In this document: positions 6,598-14,464 of the stretch, one piece after another | Position numbering within the stretch: position 1 is the first letter of the stretch | Layout of the letters: every line of letters starts with the position of its first letter | IMG/VR virus record: IMGVR_UViG_3300034283_003008 | Span: 1 to 27,124 of that record | DNA length: 27,124 bases | Source: a virus | Strand: one strand, 5' to 3' | Translations under genes and position numbers: made by a program | The notes under the pieces: generated by a model | Told to the model about the DNA's origin: nothing | Database searches by the model: none | What the model saw: the letters and a program-made list of their open reading frames with translations, nothing else

Positions 6598-7539
6598 TTA
6601 GCTCCAGATGGTGGCCATGTTGAATTCGGCGTCAGGTTTAAATCGCAGCCACTCGATGTCATCTTGCCAATTTTGACGAGTTGTCCCATCCGGGTTAAGG
6701 GTCTTAATCCGAAAGCTATTGTTAGTGAGAAATTGAGGGTCGATAGATTGCGATGGGTTGAGCTCGTCTTTGATCATGGTGACTGTCAAGGATTCGGGAT
6801 CCAAAGCCCGCCTGCCCATATTGGCTAGATCGACATCCCAACCCAAATATTTTTTTGTGTACAGGTTGACATTGGTTCCAAGTTCCAGGGTGAATTTGCA
6901 CGACCAAAAAAACATGTTGTAGTCATAAACCGGGTTGGCGCTGACATTGACCAGCTTGAGCGTGCGAGCGCCTAACGACCAATTGAGCCTCGGCAGAATC
7001 ACCGCGCGATCGTTGACTTTGCCGGTGTTTTCAAACAGATACGAAGGAAAGATCAGGAAGTTGCGGCCAACGGTGATCTTGACCGAGGGAACCGTGCGCG
7101 TCTGGGGCGGCAAAAGCGGATCACCGACGGTGTTGACAAACATTTTGCCATCAACATCCACGACGCATGGAACGCTTTTGAGATCGCCGGTAACCGTAAT
7201 GTCCGGAGCTTTGAGCGTGGGATCCTCGACCCGCTCGGCAGGATCGACGCCATCTTGCGTGGTTGATTCGCCAAAGCGGGACTTGTAATTGACGGTACAA
7301 ATCCAATGCCTGTATCCGTCATTACTGTTGGATTCATCCTCGGTCACATCGATGCTGGACACCCGGGCAAAGGGGAAGGTTGGATGCCTCGTCCCGATCG
7401 GCAGGCCCATGGCCACGCCGATGCCGTGCTCGTCCTTCCCCGTATCGTCGGTGCAATGATAAACCCGGGTATAGGTGTGGATAAGTTGGTCATCGACCGT
7501 AGCGCGACGACCAGCGGCGAGTTCAAATAGGGTGCCCAT
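6598..7539 (-). CDS. tail protein downstream of tape measure, unknown family
   Basis: This 313-residue protein directly follows the tape measure gene, where siphoviruses usually encode the distal tail or tail-tip proteins. It is mostly beta sequence. Its middle has a long stretch about prior definitions of a fixed surface (NFLIFPSYLFENTGKVNDRA, then LNWSLGARTLKLVNVSANP), and a C-terminal part with conserved-looking Trp/Asp. No catalytic motif or membrane segment is visible. The distal-tail assignment is by position only. Confidence 0.62.
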   Translation of the reverse strand: MGTLFELAAGRRATVDDQLIHTYTRVYHCTDDTGKDEHGIGVAMGLPIGTRHPTFPFARVSSIDVTEDESNSNDGYRHWICTVNYKSRFGESTTQDGVDPAERVEDPTLKAPDITVTGDLKSVPCVVDVDGKMFVNTVGDPLLPPQTRTVPSVKITVGRNFLIFPSYLFENTGKVNDRAVILPRLNWSLGARTLKLVNVSANPVYDYNMFFWSCKFTLELGTNVNLYTKKYLGWDVDLANMGRRALDPESLTVTMIKDELNPSQSIDPQFLTNNSFRIKTLNPDGTTRQNWQDDIEWLRFKPDAEFNMATIWS

Positions 7540-7554
7540 GCAAGAGATTTACCC

Positions 7555-8796
7555 TTACAGCAGAAGGGCATCGGGCGCGTTTTTATATGCGGGAGAATTT
7601 TCGTAGGCACTCAGGATTCTTTCCTGAATGGATTTGGTTGCCTGGGCGATCCGGACATTTTCCTCGGCGGCCATGGCGACACGCTGTTGGAGATCCTGGC
7701 CCGGACCGGCGACCGAAGCGCGCGTGACCGCTTCGACCAGGGCAGTCGAGTCGGAGGTCAGCGCCGAGGAAAGCCTTGATTGTGCCATGCGCTCCATCAG
7801 GGGAATAAGCACACCTGCGACCGTGGCCGCGTCCTTGGCCCGGTCTTTTGGCGGAGCGGCCAAAGGATTGTTCCTAAACATGTTGTTGAGGTTTTCGCGC
7901 GCATCCCTGACGATTTTTTCAATTCCATCGGCTGAGATTTTTTGCGGTCCATTATCATTGAGGCCCAAAGCTTTAATAGCCTCGTCACGGCCTCTTTTGA
8001 TCCAATTGCCCGCAGGAACCTGGATGCCAAGGGCTTGGCCCCCTGGCCTGCCGCCCATCACTCCAGCATCCGGCACAAAAACCTGATTGCGGGGATCGTT
8101 TAGCCATTTATCAATTTTGGCTTCGTCTTTTTCATCAAATTTTTGACCCAACCCTGGGATGTTGCGAATCAATTTGATAATGTCAACAAAGCTGTTGTAG
8201 ATCTCCAAAGAGATTTTTGCGACGCCACCAAAAAGGTCAATTGTCAGTTCAGCCCCTGCCCTCACACTATTTGCAAGCGCTTGAGGATCTTTCTTAAGGC
8301 TTTCCAGCGGACCAAAGATTGCAGCCAAAAGCGCTTTCGCTCCGACCATCATTCCGCGAATGTATTCAATCCAGGAACGAAAATCGAACGCTTTATCGAG
8401 CGCCACCATCATATCGGCCAAAAGATCTTCCCATTGCGAATACAATCGAGCAAAAACGCCAGTAAAACCGGTGTCACTACTGGTCAGAATTGGCATACCA
8501 TTCTGTTGAGCCTGGAAAGATTCCCGGCCCATCAGCGCATTCATGGGAGCGGTCAGGACCGACTTGGCGGCGCTGGCGGCCATCGAAGCGATGTTCAAAG
8601 CCGCGTTGAGAGGAACGGCCATCGATGCGGCGGATCCGGCCAGAGAGAGCGGAGTGCCGATTGCGGATTTGAGGCTTTGGCCGATTTTCGATCCGACATT
8701 CTTGACATCGCCCATCGAGGAGGCGATGCCCGACTTGAGCCCACTAGAATCAAGACCGAGCGAGACGACCGGATTGGCGATGGATTGCTTAGCCAT
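7555..8796 (-). CDS. tail tape measure protein
   Basis: The protein has 413 residues. The N-terminus (GLDSSGLKSGIASSMGDVKN) is typical of tape measure proteins. It is followed by Ala/Gly/Ser-rich hydrophobic helices (45-90), a membrane-like region (150-215) and a charged helical C-terminus. The gene follows the two frameshifted tail chaperone reading frames and overlaps the second by 8 bp, the standard tail order. With about 0.15 nm per residue the tail would be near 60 nm, so this would be a short siphovirus tail. Confidence 0.82.
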   Translation of the reverse strand: MAKQSIANPVVSLGLDSSGLKSGIASSMGDVKNVGSKIGQSLKSAIGTPLSLAGSAASMAVPLNAALNIASMAASAAKSVLTAPMNALMGRESFQAQQNGMPILTSSDTGFTGVFARLYSQWEDLLADMMVALDKAFDFRSWIEYIRGMMVGAKALLAAIFGPLESLKKDPQALANSVRAGAELTIDLFGGVAKISLEIYNSFVDIIKLIRNIPGLGQKFDEKDEAKIDKWLNDPRNQVFVPDAGVMGGRPGGQALGIQVPAGNWIKRGRDEAIKALGLNDNGPQKISADGIEKIVRDARENLNNMFRNNPLAAPPKDRAKDAATVAGVLIPLMERMAQSRLSSALTSDSTALVEAVTRASVAGPGQDLQQRVAMAAEENVRIAQATKSIQERILSAYENSPAYKNAPDALLL

Positions 8797-9109
8797 TGAG
8801 TGCCGCCCTCGCTTTCTCGCCTAACAGGCGGGCCTTTTCCTGCCACCGTGCCCGGGGGTCGTACTCGACGCCCCACTTCGGGATCAGTTCAGAGATCTTG
8901 ATTGTGTCCTTGGACCAGGGGGAAAGCGTCGCATGGCGGCTCAAGGCCGAGAGGCAATCGTCCCGGTAGGGTCCCCAGGGTTCAATGCCCAAAAGGACGA
9001 GCCATTCGCTAAACTCGGCGAAGCTCATCCTTTGGCAGAGCTCGGCGACGGTTAGGCCGAGGGTTGCGGCGAGCTGGAAGAGGGCTCGCTGTTCGGGTCT
9101 GCTGAATTT
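8789..9109 (-). CDS. tail assembly chaperone, frameshifted C-terminal part (T of GT)
   Basis: This frame has no start of its own near the gene and is reached by a -1 shift on the A9 run at 9107-9115. The extension is 106 residues, starting Lys-Phe-Ser-Arg-Pro-Glu and containing FAEFSEWLVLLGIEPWGPYRDD, a phrase common in T-type chaperone domains. With 104 residues of the upstream frame, the fusion protein is about 210 residues long. It would bind tail tube subunits and the tape measure protein during tail assembly and is usually absent from the virion. It overlaps the tape measure start by 8 bp. Confidence 0.8.
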   Translation of the reverse strand, partial: KFSRPEQRALFQLAATLGLTVAELCQRMSFAEFSEWLVLLGIEPWGPYRDDCLSALSRHATLSPWSKDTIKISELIPKWGVEYDPRARWQEKARLLGEKARAALNG

Positions 9110-9420
9110 TTTTTTGCGGCTTCGACCGCTCCTGAGGTCAACCCGTTGACCTTTAAAACCTCCTGGGCGATCCGCATGCAAACCGGAAGCGGGACCGAAT
9201 TGAGAGCGGCGATGTCGCCAACGCTTAGGTCCTCGCCGGTAGGCCGACAAAGCGAACCGGCCAGCATGGTGCGCACGGCCTCGGCCTGCGTTGTCGGTTC
9301 GCTGATGCGCCCGATGCACTCGTACATGGCCGAAAGCTTGCCCAACGGCCAACCACGCAAATAGATCGGATCCCGTAACCCCTCGATGGCGACGGATACG
9401 GGATCGGAAAGCTCAAACAT
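9052..9420 (-). CDS. tail assembly chaperone (G), 0-frame product
   Basis: This 122-residue protein lies between the tail tube and tape measure genes. Its first 50 residues (IYLRGWPLGKLSAMYECIGR) are the folded part, and the last 20 are a Ser/Pro/Asn-rich tail, usual for a G-type protein whose end is dispensable when frameshifting occurs. The codons GCA AAA AAA AAT at residues 102-105 form the slip site. Ribosomes that do not shift stop at 9052. Their ratio to the shifted product normally matters for tail assembly. Confidence 0.8.
   Translation of the reverse strand: MFELSDPVSVAIEGLRDPIYLRGWPLGKLSAMYECIGRISEPTTQAEAVRTMLAGSLCRPTGEDLSVGDIAALNSVPLPVCMRIAQEVLKVNGLTSGAVEAAKKNSADPNSEPSSSSPQPSA
9106..9117 (-). 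promoter_or_regulatory. -1 programmed ribosomal frameshift site (A AAA AAA)
   Basis: On the minus strand the zero-frame codons GCA AAA AAA AAT carry nine A in a row (9107-9115). This contains the ideal heptamer A-AAA-AAA, and the -1 frame continues as AAA TTC AGC. The two tail chaperone frames overlap exactly here and are offset by -1. Downstream GC-rich sequence could form a stimulatory structure, but I did not define one. Confidence 0.85.
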
Positions 9421-9440
9421 AAACGCCTTTGGTTAGGGAA

Positions 9441-9857
9441 TTAGGTGATGGTGATGTCGTTGACGACAAAGGTGACCGTGTAGGCCTGGACATCCGAGGA
9501 GCCTTGAGTGATTTTTTCTTTCATCACCTTCTGGATGAAGCCGGTGTAGGTGTGGGTTTCGGTGCCGGTGCCGCCAATCGGGGCCGGATACACGACGGCA
9601 AGCTCGATTTCCGCCTTGGCATCGCGCTTGGTTACCATCAAAAGGTATTCGGCCTTGATGTATTTGGCGGTAAAGGTGATGTCCTCGTACTCTTTGATCC
9701 CCACAACCGAGTACTTTTGTCCGCGAACGAGGGATCCGTAGGTGATTTTCACCAAGGATGCGCCACCGCCATCGATGTCAAAGGGATCATCGATCAACTC
9801 GCCTCCGACGGTGAGCGAGGTAATCAGATGCGGCGAAGCGGCTGGGGCGGATGGCAT
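9441..9857 (-). CDS. major tail tube protein
   Basis: The protein has 138 residues, is mostly beta sequence, and begins with a flexible Ala/Pro/Ser tail. It contains VKITYGSLVRGQKYSVVGIK in the centre and ends in VQAYTVTFVVNDITIT. It is the gene between the tail-completion protein and the tail chaperones, where the major tail protein is encoded in siphoviruses, and its size suits a minimal tube subunit. AAGGAG lies nine bases upstream. The identification rests on position and fold pattern, not on a sequence signature. Confidence 0.72.
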   Translation of the reverse strand: MPSAPAASPHLITSLTVGGELIDDPFDIDGGGASLVKITYGSLVRGQKYSVVGIKEYEDITFTAKYIKAEYLLMVTKRDAKAEIELAVVYPAPIGGTGTETHTYTGFIQKVMKEKITQGSSDVQAYTVTFVVNDITIT

Positions 9858-9899
9858 GGCGAAATCTCCTTAATTTTCAGATACCCAAAATGGACCCAA

Positions 9900-10319
9900 T
9901 TACTTGCAAAAGCCGGTAATGGTCATCTGCACCCGGCGATAGCTTTCATCATCGCCATCGGCCAGAAATTCGTTGTCAAACTGAATGCCGGAGTACTGGA
10001 GGCGATGAATCTCGGAAGCGCCCTGCACCACCTGCGAGCGGTTGGCCTCGATCACCGCGCGGATCGCCTTGTCGATCGCTTCGCTTTGCGTGCTGGTTCG
10101 AGCGATTCCCGTGAGGGTCAGCGTCGCAAAGCCAATCCGCGACAGTCCCGAATCCGAGGAGAGCGATTGAAACGGCTCGGAGGAGACCTGCCACGCGGCG
10201 GCGGGGAGCTCGGCTTCCTGGGGGATTTGGTCGGGGTGGATTCCACCCGGAAGCGCCGCACGCACGGCAGGATCAGCCACGAGGAGCGAGCGGACAATGC
10301 GGGCGAAGGGGATCGACAT
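9900..10319 (-). CDS. tail completion / tail-to-head joining protein
   Basis: This 139-residue protein has a helical start (ARIVRSLLVADPAVRAALPG), then beta strands and a C-terminal YRRVQMTITGF strand. That is the plan of DUF3168-type tail terminators, which cap the tube and bind the head connector. It starts in TAATG overlap with the gp10-like gene and precedes the tail tube gene, the expected order. Confidence 0.7.
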   Translation of the reverse strand: MSIPFARIVRSLLVADPAVRAALPGGIHPDQIPQEAELPAAAWQVSSEPFQSLSSDSGLSRIGFATLTLTGIARTSTQSEAIDKAIRAVIEANRSQVVQGASEIHRLQYSGIQFDNEFLADGDDESYRRVQMTITGFCK

Positions 10320-11017
10320 TAGGCGGCCTTCCGTTTCTTTTCGATTTTGGCGATCGCCTTTTCGGTTTCGATTTTTAGGCGCTCGATAATCACCTCGCCG
10401 ATCGATCCCTTTGAGGCGGACCAGGCCTGCTCCATGAAATGCTTGCCGGGAACGGTGGTGGACTTTTGCCCGGATACTTTGAACCGATCGACCTGGGCCA
10501 ATTTCTTGGCGCTTAGATCAGCCTGTTTGATTTTGTTTTTGCGCATGTAGCGGTCGAGGTCCGAGCCACGCCAGAGCACGCCTTTTTTGACGATCGATTC
10601 GTGCTGGCGACCGGTGACCAGCGGGACCCGGGCATGGGCTTTGAAACCGAATTCAACCAGGTGCGCGTAGTTCGAAGGGCGCTGCATGATCGTCGATTTG
10701 CCACGGCGCACCGATTCCCCGACCGAACGCGAAGGGCCGACCACCGCGAAGGGCGCGCCCTTTTTGGTAACGCCGTTTCGGGACTTGATCGACTTTTTGA
10801 GGAGCCCGGTTTTGCCGTAGTTTTTGGCTTGGCCCTTTTTGGTTTTGCCGCCTTTGGGTGCGAGCGATTTCGCTTTGGCCGCGACGATCTTGGCACCGGC
10901 TCCCAGGCCGTTGGATTGGGCCTTGGCAAACTGTTTGTCTTTGACGACAACCGTGGCGAGGCGGTCGATTCCCGCTTTCATCTCGTCATTAAATTTCTGA
11001 ACATTGGCTTTGATCAT
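10319..11017 (-). CDS. HK97 gp10-like neck protein
   Basis: The start at 11017 is the ATG of an ATGA overlap with the upstream head-tail protein. An earlier in-frame ATG at 11050 is possible but would overlap more and lacks a better ribosome site. The 232-residue basic protein has the gp10-type elements NYAHLVEFGFKAHARVP (centre) and a C-terminal GKHFMEQAWSASKG. It also carries a Lys/Gly-rich segment (KGGKTKKGQAKNYGKTG) before them, and at 232 residues it is longer than the usual 110-150 because of inserts in the middle. It probably sits at the head-tail junction. Confidence 0.78.
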   Translation of the reverse strand: MIKANVQKFNDEMKAGIDRLATVVVKDKQFAKAQSNGLGAGAKIVAAKAKSLAPKGGKTKKGQAKNYGKTGLLKKSIKSRNGVTKKGAPFAVVGPSRSVGESVRRGKSTIMQRPSNYAHLVEFGFKAHARVPLVTGRQHESIVKKGVLWRGSDLDRYMRKNKIKQADLSAKKLAQVDRFKVSGQKSTTVPGKHFMEQAWSASKGSIGEVIIERLKIETEKAIAKIEKKRKAA

Positions 11018-11358
11018 GTCGCCACCACGCCGCTTGGGCTTTCGAGCCATTCGGTCGCGGCGATGGCCAGCGCTTGGCGGTTTTCGTCGAGGTTTCGGAC
11101 GCTGGAAATCTGAAAAATGCGGCCATCATGGAGCATTCGGTGGTTCACCCGGACATCATCACGCCACCGAATCAGGATCGAATGGGTCTCAAGACCCTTG
11201 AGTTGGCTGCCAAAAAGGCCTTCGGCCACCGAAATAGGCGAAATCTGGGCCCAGATCGTGGCGTAGGTGGTCCAATTTCGGACCGGTTGGCCCAGATCAT
11301 CGATGAAATCCGAGGGGGCCTGTAGCTCCATGCGCCTTTTGAGGTCGCCAATTTTCAT
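11014..11358 (-). CDS. head-tail joining / stopper protein (gp16-like)
   Basis: The protein has 114 residues and begins MKIGDLKRRMELQAP, the hallmark start of the head-tail joining family to which SPP1 gp16 and HK97 gp9-type proteins belong. A beta-barrel core ends in GRIFQISSVRNLDENRQAL. It closes the connector so that DNA stays in the head and links to the tail. It overlaps both neighbours by 4 bp. Confidence 0.85.
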   Translation of the reverse strand: MKIGDLKRRMELQAPSDFIDDLGQPVRNWTTYATIWAQISPISVAEGLFGSQLKGLETHSILIRWRDDVRVNHRMLHDGRIFQISSVRNLDENRQALAIAATEWLESPSGVVAT

Positions 11359-11597
11359 TGTTTATCCTCCGTCCAGGATACCAGGCCATCTGAAAACAGA
11401 GTTCGGAGCGGATAAACGCCTCCTTCGGGGATTGAAGGGCCAATTCCTTTGAGCTTCAGCTCTACCAGGTCTCGTTCAAAATCCATTCTGATATCCAAAA
11501 TGGAAACCGAGTCTGGCAGCTTGAACAAGGACTTCAGAAGGCACAAGGAAACCTTTACCCGGCATCCCTGAAACCCTTTGGGGGCATCCTGTGGCAT
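11355..11597 (-). CDS. small connector-region protein, unknown function
   Basis: The 80-residue product lies between two neck genes, with an ATGA overlap downstream and a TAATG overlap upstream, so it is a true member of the operon. It has a cluster of beta strands (VELKLKGIGPSIPEGGVYP). No family is recognised; an accessory neck protein is plausible. Confidence 0.65.
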   Translation of the reverse strand: MPQDAPKGFQGCRVKVSLCLLKSLFKLPDSVSILDIRMDFERDLVELKLKGIGPSIPEGGVYPLRTLFSDGLVSWTEDKQ

Positions 11598-12130
11598 TAC
11601 GAATAGGCTCCCCAGATGTATTTGTTGGCGATCGCTTCAAAGGCAAAGGGCACCTCACCGCCTCCGGTCGGCCCGACCTGGGCCCGGTTTTCGTACCAAT
11701 GGGCGCACATGAGCAAAATCGCCTGATTGATCGAGGCGGGAATTGTGGTCGTGGCAGCGGTATAGGTCACCGTCACCGAGTAGGGGTAGCCATCGGGATC
11801 CGGAAGAGTGACATTGTCCTTGAAATAGACCTGGGGCTTGGTTTCGGATTGGCCAAAAAAGGTCAGATAGTTAGCGGCGCTGATCGTCTCGGTGCTGGTG
11901 GCAGTGCGCACGGTCACCGAGGTGACACCCGTCACCGGCCCACAGGGAAGTAGGATCTGCTTGGGGAGGTGGTCGAGTTTGTGCGTCAGGGTTTGCTCGC
12001 TTAGGATGCGGCGAGTGTGCTTTTCAAATAGGTCGATCGATCCGTTAAGAATCGTCGTAATCAAAGAGTCCTCATAGGTGTGATCCACCCTGAGGTGAAG
12101 CTTGACCTCGGCCAGGGTGGGGAGTGCCAT
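11597..12130 (-). CDS. head-tail connector protein (gp6-like)
   Basis: This 177-residue protein begins LPTLAEVKLHLRVDHTYEDSLI, the signature of the gp6-like connector family (HK97 gp6 and the phiE125 gp8 type). It has a helical N-terminus, a beta-rich middle (GVTSVTVRTATSTETI) and a C-terminal helix INQAILLMCAHWYENR. It forms the ring between portal and neck. Its ATG overlaps the upstream stop as TAATG. Confidence 0.88.
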   Translation of the reverse strand: MALPTLAEVKLHLRVDHTYEDSLITTILNGSIDLFEKHTRRILSEQTLTHKLDHLPKQILLPCGPVTGVTSVTVRTATSTETISAANYLTFFGQSETKPQVYFKDNVTLPDPDGYPYSVTVTYTAATTTIPASINQAILLMCAHWYENRAQVGPTGGGEVPFAFEAIANKYIWGAYS

Positions 12131-12336
12131 TAGCGGGATTCCTTCTTTTTGGATTTGGGAGCTTCGAGGGTTTCGACCTTGGCCACGGCGGGTGGTTCGG
12201 CCTGATGGATTTCGAGGATCCCCGCCTCAAGGAGGGCCGGGATTTCGCCGACGGCGGGCCACTCGATGATGTCGCCGGGCTTGTGGCAAAAATTGTCCCC
12301 GACCATGCCTTGCTTCACCAAAAATAGATCAGCCAT
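12130..12336 (-). CDS. small head protein, unknown function
   Basis: The ATG at 12336 has GAGG six bases upstream, which is better than a TTG six bases earlier. The 68-residue protein has a compact N-terminal half (GDIIEWPAVGEIPALLEAG) and a charged Lys/Glu-rich tail. It lies between capsid and connector genes. Small proteins of this place are often head-completion or decoration factors, but no family is recognised. Confidence 0.65.
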   Translation of the reverse strand: MADLFLVKQGMVGDNFCHKPGDIIEWPAVGEIPALLEAGILEIHQAEPPAVAKVETLEAPKSKKKESR

Positions 12337-12377
12337 TTTCAACCTCGTATAAGGAACATTTGCAAATCAGAGGAAAT

Positions 12378-12420
12378 CAAAGAATTGGGCCCGCCCGCCA
12401 AAGAAGGAGGGCGGGCCCAA
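12378..12420 (-). terminator. terminator after the major capsid gene
   Basis: A perfect 12-bp stem (12385-12396 with 12409-12420) and 12-nt loop are followed on the minus strand by TTCTTTG. It lies in the 106-bp gap behind the capsid gene. Such a hairpin would lower transcription of downstream genes relative to capsid or protect the capsid mRNA 3' end. Confidence 0.75.
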
Positions 12421-12442
12421 AAGAAAGCGACGACAGTCAGGA

Positions 12443-13804
12443 TTACGCCTGGATCAAAAGCTTGATGGCGTTGGTTTGGACGACCTTGGAGTCGCGACGA
12501 CCAACGGCGAGGAAGCCGGTTTCGTATGCGTCCGCGTAGCGCTCATCGAGGCGGCGGAATTCGAGCGGGCCCGCATCGCGGATATAGAAATATTCAAAGT
12601 CGCCAAAGGCAATGGTCTTGGCGGTCGTGGCGACCGAGCTTGCCATCGAGTTGTTCAAAATGACGGGGAAACCCGCCAAGCGCCGGTCGGTGGGGTCGGC
12701 GTAGTTCATCGGGATCAGGTTGCGGCCAAGGCTATCCTGGAGCTTGAGGAGGTAGTACCAAACGCTTTGGTGCATCGCGAATTTCGCGTTGGGGTGATAC
12801 GCGGCATCAAGGCTGTTGATGAGGCCGAACACTTCGTTGATGGTGATCGCCGTCGCGGAAGCGGCGGTGACACCAGTGGAAGCGCCGGTCACAAAGCCCT
12901 GGGGCTGGCTTGATCCGGTGCCGGTGGCAAACGCCGCAGATTCCGAACGGCCAATCCGGTCACCCATGAGCTGGGCGAGGTAGGACTGGATGTCGATGCC
13001 GGTGTCCCGGAGGAGCTCGTTGGAGGCTTTGATCAGCGTCCGGTAGGTATAGCTGTTGAGCGTTACCTGGCCGAAGGTCACATCGCTCGCGGTGCTGGCC
13101 GTTCCTTCGGACACCAAAGATCCGGTGACGCTGGTATCGTCCACGGTGGGCAGAGGGAGCGGGTTGCCGGTTTCGGTCTGGATCACGCGGGCGTGTTCAC
13201 GCATCGGGTTGAACAAGGCGCGGCGGATGTTGAGCTCGGCCAAAAAACCTTGGGGGATGGTGTAACCACCAGCGGAACCGGAGCTGGTGTTGTCGCGCTC
13301 TTCGATTTGGTAAGCGCTTAAAGGGATCGTCAGCGAGCGGCTCTGGAGGTTGAGGCCGGTGCGCTCGGCGGCGGCGCGCTGTTCGTTGGTCGCATCGTTG
13401 CCCAGGAGAAAACCACGCAGGGCGAGGTTCTTGTCACGGGTGCGTTGACGATCGTTATAGTCGGAAACAAAGCCGGGGGCGGGCATCGCACGGCGAGAGG
13501 CGAAGGCCGAGCGGGAAGCCTGCGAGCTTCTTTTCTTTTCCTCTTTCATTTCGGCATCATCGGGCGCGCTGGCGTTGGTTTCCTGCGCGTCCTCGATCGC
13601 CTTTTGATCTTCTTCGGGGTCGGCGTTGACATAGGCTTCGCAGGCGGCGACGCGTTTGTCGAGGTCGTCAACCTTGGCCTGGAGTTGGGCGACCAGTTGC
13701 GCCTCTTCGGGGCTCCATTCGCGGCTTTCGGCGGTCTTAAGTAGGCCAGACCATTGGGCCATCAGCGCCGAGCGCTGTTCTTTAAGCTTTTTAATCGTTT
13801 CCAT
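12443..13804 (-). CDS. major capsid protein, HK97 fold, with scaffold domain
   Basis: This 453-residue protein has an N-terminal charged coiled coil (1-95, KKLKEQRSALMAQW onward) corresponding to the HK97 delta scaffold domain that the prohead protease removes, then a Ser/Arg linker. The coat domain follows: GGYTIPQGFLAEL (N-arm start), a long middle with ANELLRDTGIDIQSYLAQ, and the C-terminal FGDFEYFYIRDAGPLEF typical of HK97-type coats. AAAGGAACATTC precedes the start. It lies next to the protease and portal genes. Confidence 0.93.
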   Translation of the reverse strand: METIKKLKEQRSALMAQWSGLLKTAESREWSPEEAQLVAQLQAKVDDLDKRVAACEAYVNADPEEDQKAIEDAQETNASAPDDAEMKEEKKRSSQASRSAFASRRAMPAPGFVSDYNDRQRTRDKNLALRGFLLGNDATNEQRAAAERTGLNLQSRSLTIPLSAYQIEERDNTSSGSAGGYTIPQGFLAELNIRRALFNPMREHARVIQTETGNPLPLPTVDDTSVTGSLVSEGTASTASDVTFGQVTLNSYTYRTLIKASNELLRDTGIDIQSYLAQLMGDRIGRSESAAFATGTGSSQPQGFVTGASTGVTAASATAITINEVFGLINSLDAAYHPNAKFAMHQSVWYYLLKLQDSLGRNLIPMNYADPTDRRLAGFPVILNNSMASSVATTAKTIAFGDFEYFYIRDAGPLEFRRLDERYADAYETGFLAVGRRDSKVVQTNAIKLLIQA

Positions 13805-13821
13805 GAATGTTCCTTTGGGCT

Positions 13822-14388
13822 TTAGGCCCGTCTATTGGCGAAAGAAAACAAGCGCTGCGAGCGCTCCACGGCCTGACGGGCTCGGTGGCTTCTGAGGGAA
13901 CGGAGGGCGGCCTCGGTCCCTTGCGGATATGCGGGATCGGCGACGACGGAAATTTCCATCAGATCGACATCAAGGAGGGTTCGGACCCGGACGCTTTCGC
14001 CCGGCGCGGGCTCGTCCCAGGTTTGCTTTCGCGTGACGAAACCAAAACTCATCTGCGACACATCGCCGCGTTCCATCAGCGTGATCAGGTCGCGCGCGTA
14101 GCTGGTGTCGGGGAGATCGAGGCGAAACGATAGGCCAGCGGGAACGGATGCCAGGGAGAGCGACCCGGAGCGGGTCGAGCCGAGAACAAGGGACGAATCG
14201 TGGTTGTAATAGGCGAGGATATTGGAGCGCTCGGCGAGGGAGCGGGTGAAAGCGTTGGGGTCAATCTGTTCGCGGAAACCGCCCAGGTCGGCGGAAAGGA
14301 CACCGTAAGGCGCGGCGATCCCGGTGATCTGCCGCGATTGCGGATCGGCCCGGAGTTCGTGTATTAGAATGGTGCGCCGCTCGGTCAT
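13822..14388 (-). CDS. prohead protease (HK97 gp4 type)
   Basis: The protein has 188 residues. The family's core is visible: GIAAPYGVLS, the catalytic His63 in YYNHDSSLVLG, DTSYARDLI, and Ser114 in QMSFGFV. It cleaves the capsid scaffold domain and itself during head maturation. The strong SD AAGGAGG is five bases from the start and lies in a small hairpin. It is followed by capsid and preceded by portal, the usual order. Confidence 0.92.
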   Translation of the reverse strand: MTERRTILIHELRADPQSRQITGIAAPYGVLSADLGGFREQIDPNAFTRSLAERSNILAYYNHDSSLVLGSTRSGSLSLASVPAGLSFRLDLPDTSYARDLITLMERGDVSQMSFGFVTRKQTWDEPAPGESVRVRTLLDVDLMEISVVADPAYPQGTEAALRSLRSHRARQAVERSQRLFSFANRRA

Positions 14389-14392
14389 AGGT

Positions 14393-14409
14393 CCTCCTTG
14401 GTGTGGAGG
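14393..14409 (-). promoter_or_regulatory. hairpin covering the protease Shine-Dalgarno
   Basis: CCTCC (minus strand, 14405-14409) can pair with the GGAGG of the protease ribosome site (14393-14397) around a 7-nt loop. The strong SD would be partly hidden in the mRNA unless opened by coupling or folding changes. Five base pairs is short, so the effect could be slight. Confidence 0.4.
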
Positions 14410-14438
14410 TACACGAGCGGAAATCGATTACAGGGATC

Positions 14439-14459
14439 GCGGACATGGAAATTGTCCGC
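14439..14459. repeat. GCGGACA inverted repeat between portal and protease
   Basis: GCGGACA (14439-14445) and TGTCCGC (14453-14459) form a perfect 7-bp stem with a 7-nt loop in the 76-bp portal-protease gap. The unit is the core of the origin iterons near 23.2-23.5 kb, though an 8-mer match in 27 kb is near chance. It could be a processing hairpin. Confidence 0.4.
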
Positions 14460-14464
14460 AACAT

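Noticed and set aside
9429-10322. 297-codon plus-strand frame
   Set aside because: Antisense to three well-supported tail genes; the high GC third positions create long mirror frames.
14453-14460. An extra origin iteron at the portal-protease gap
   Set aside because: A single 8-mer match is expected about once by chance in this window; kept only as a weak finding because it is part of an inverted repeat.
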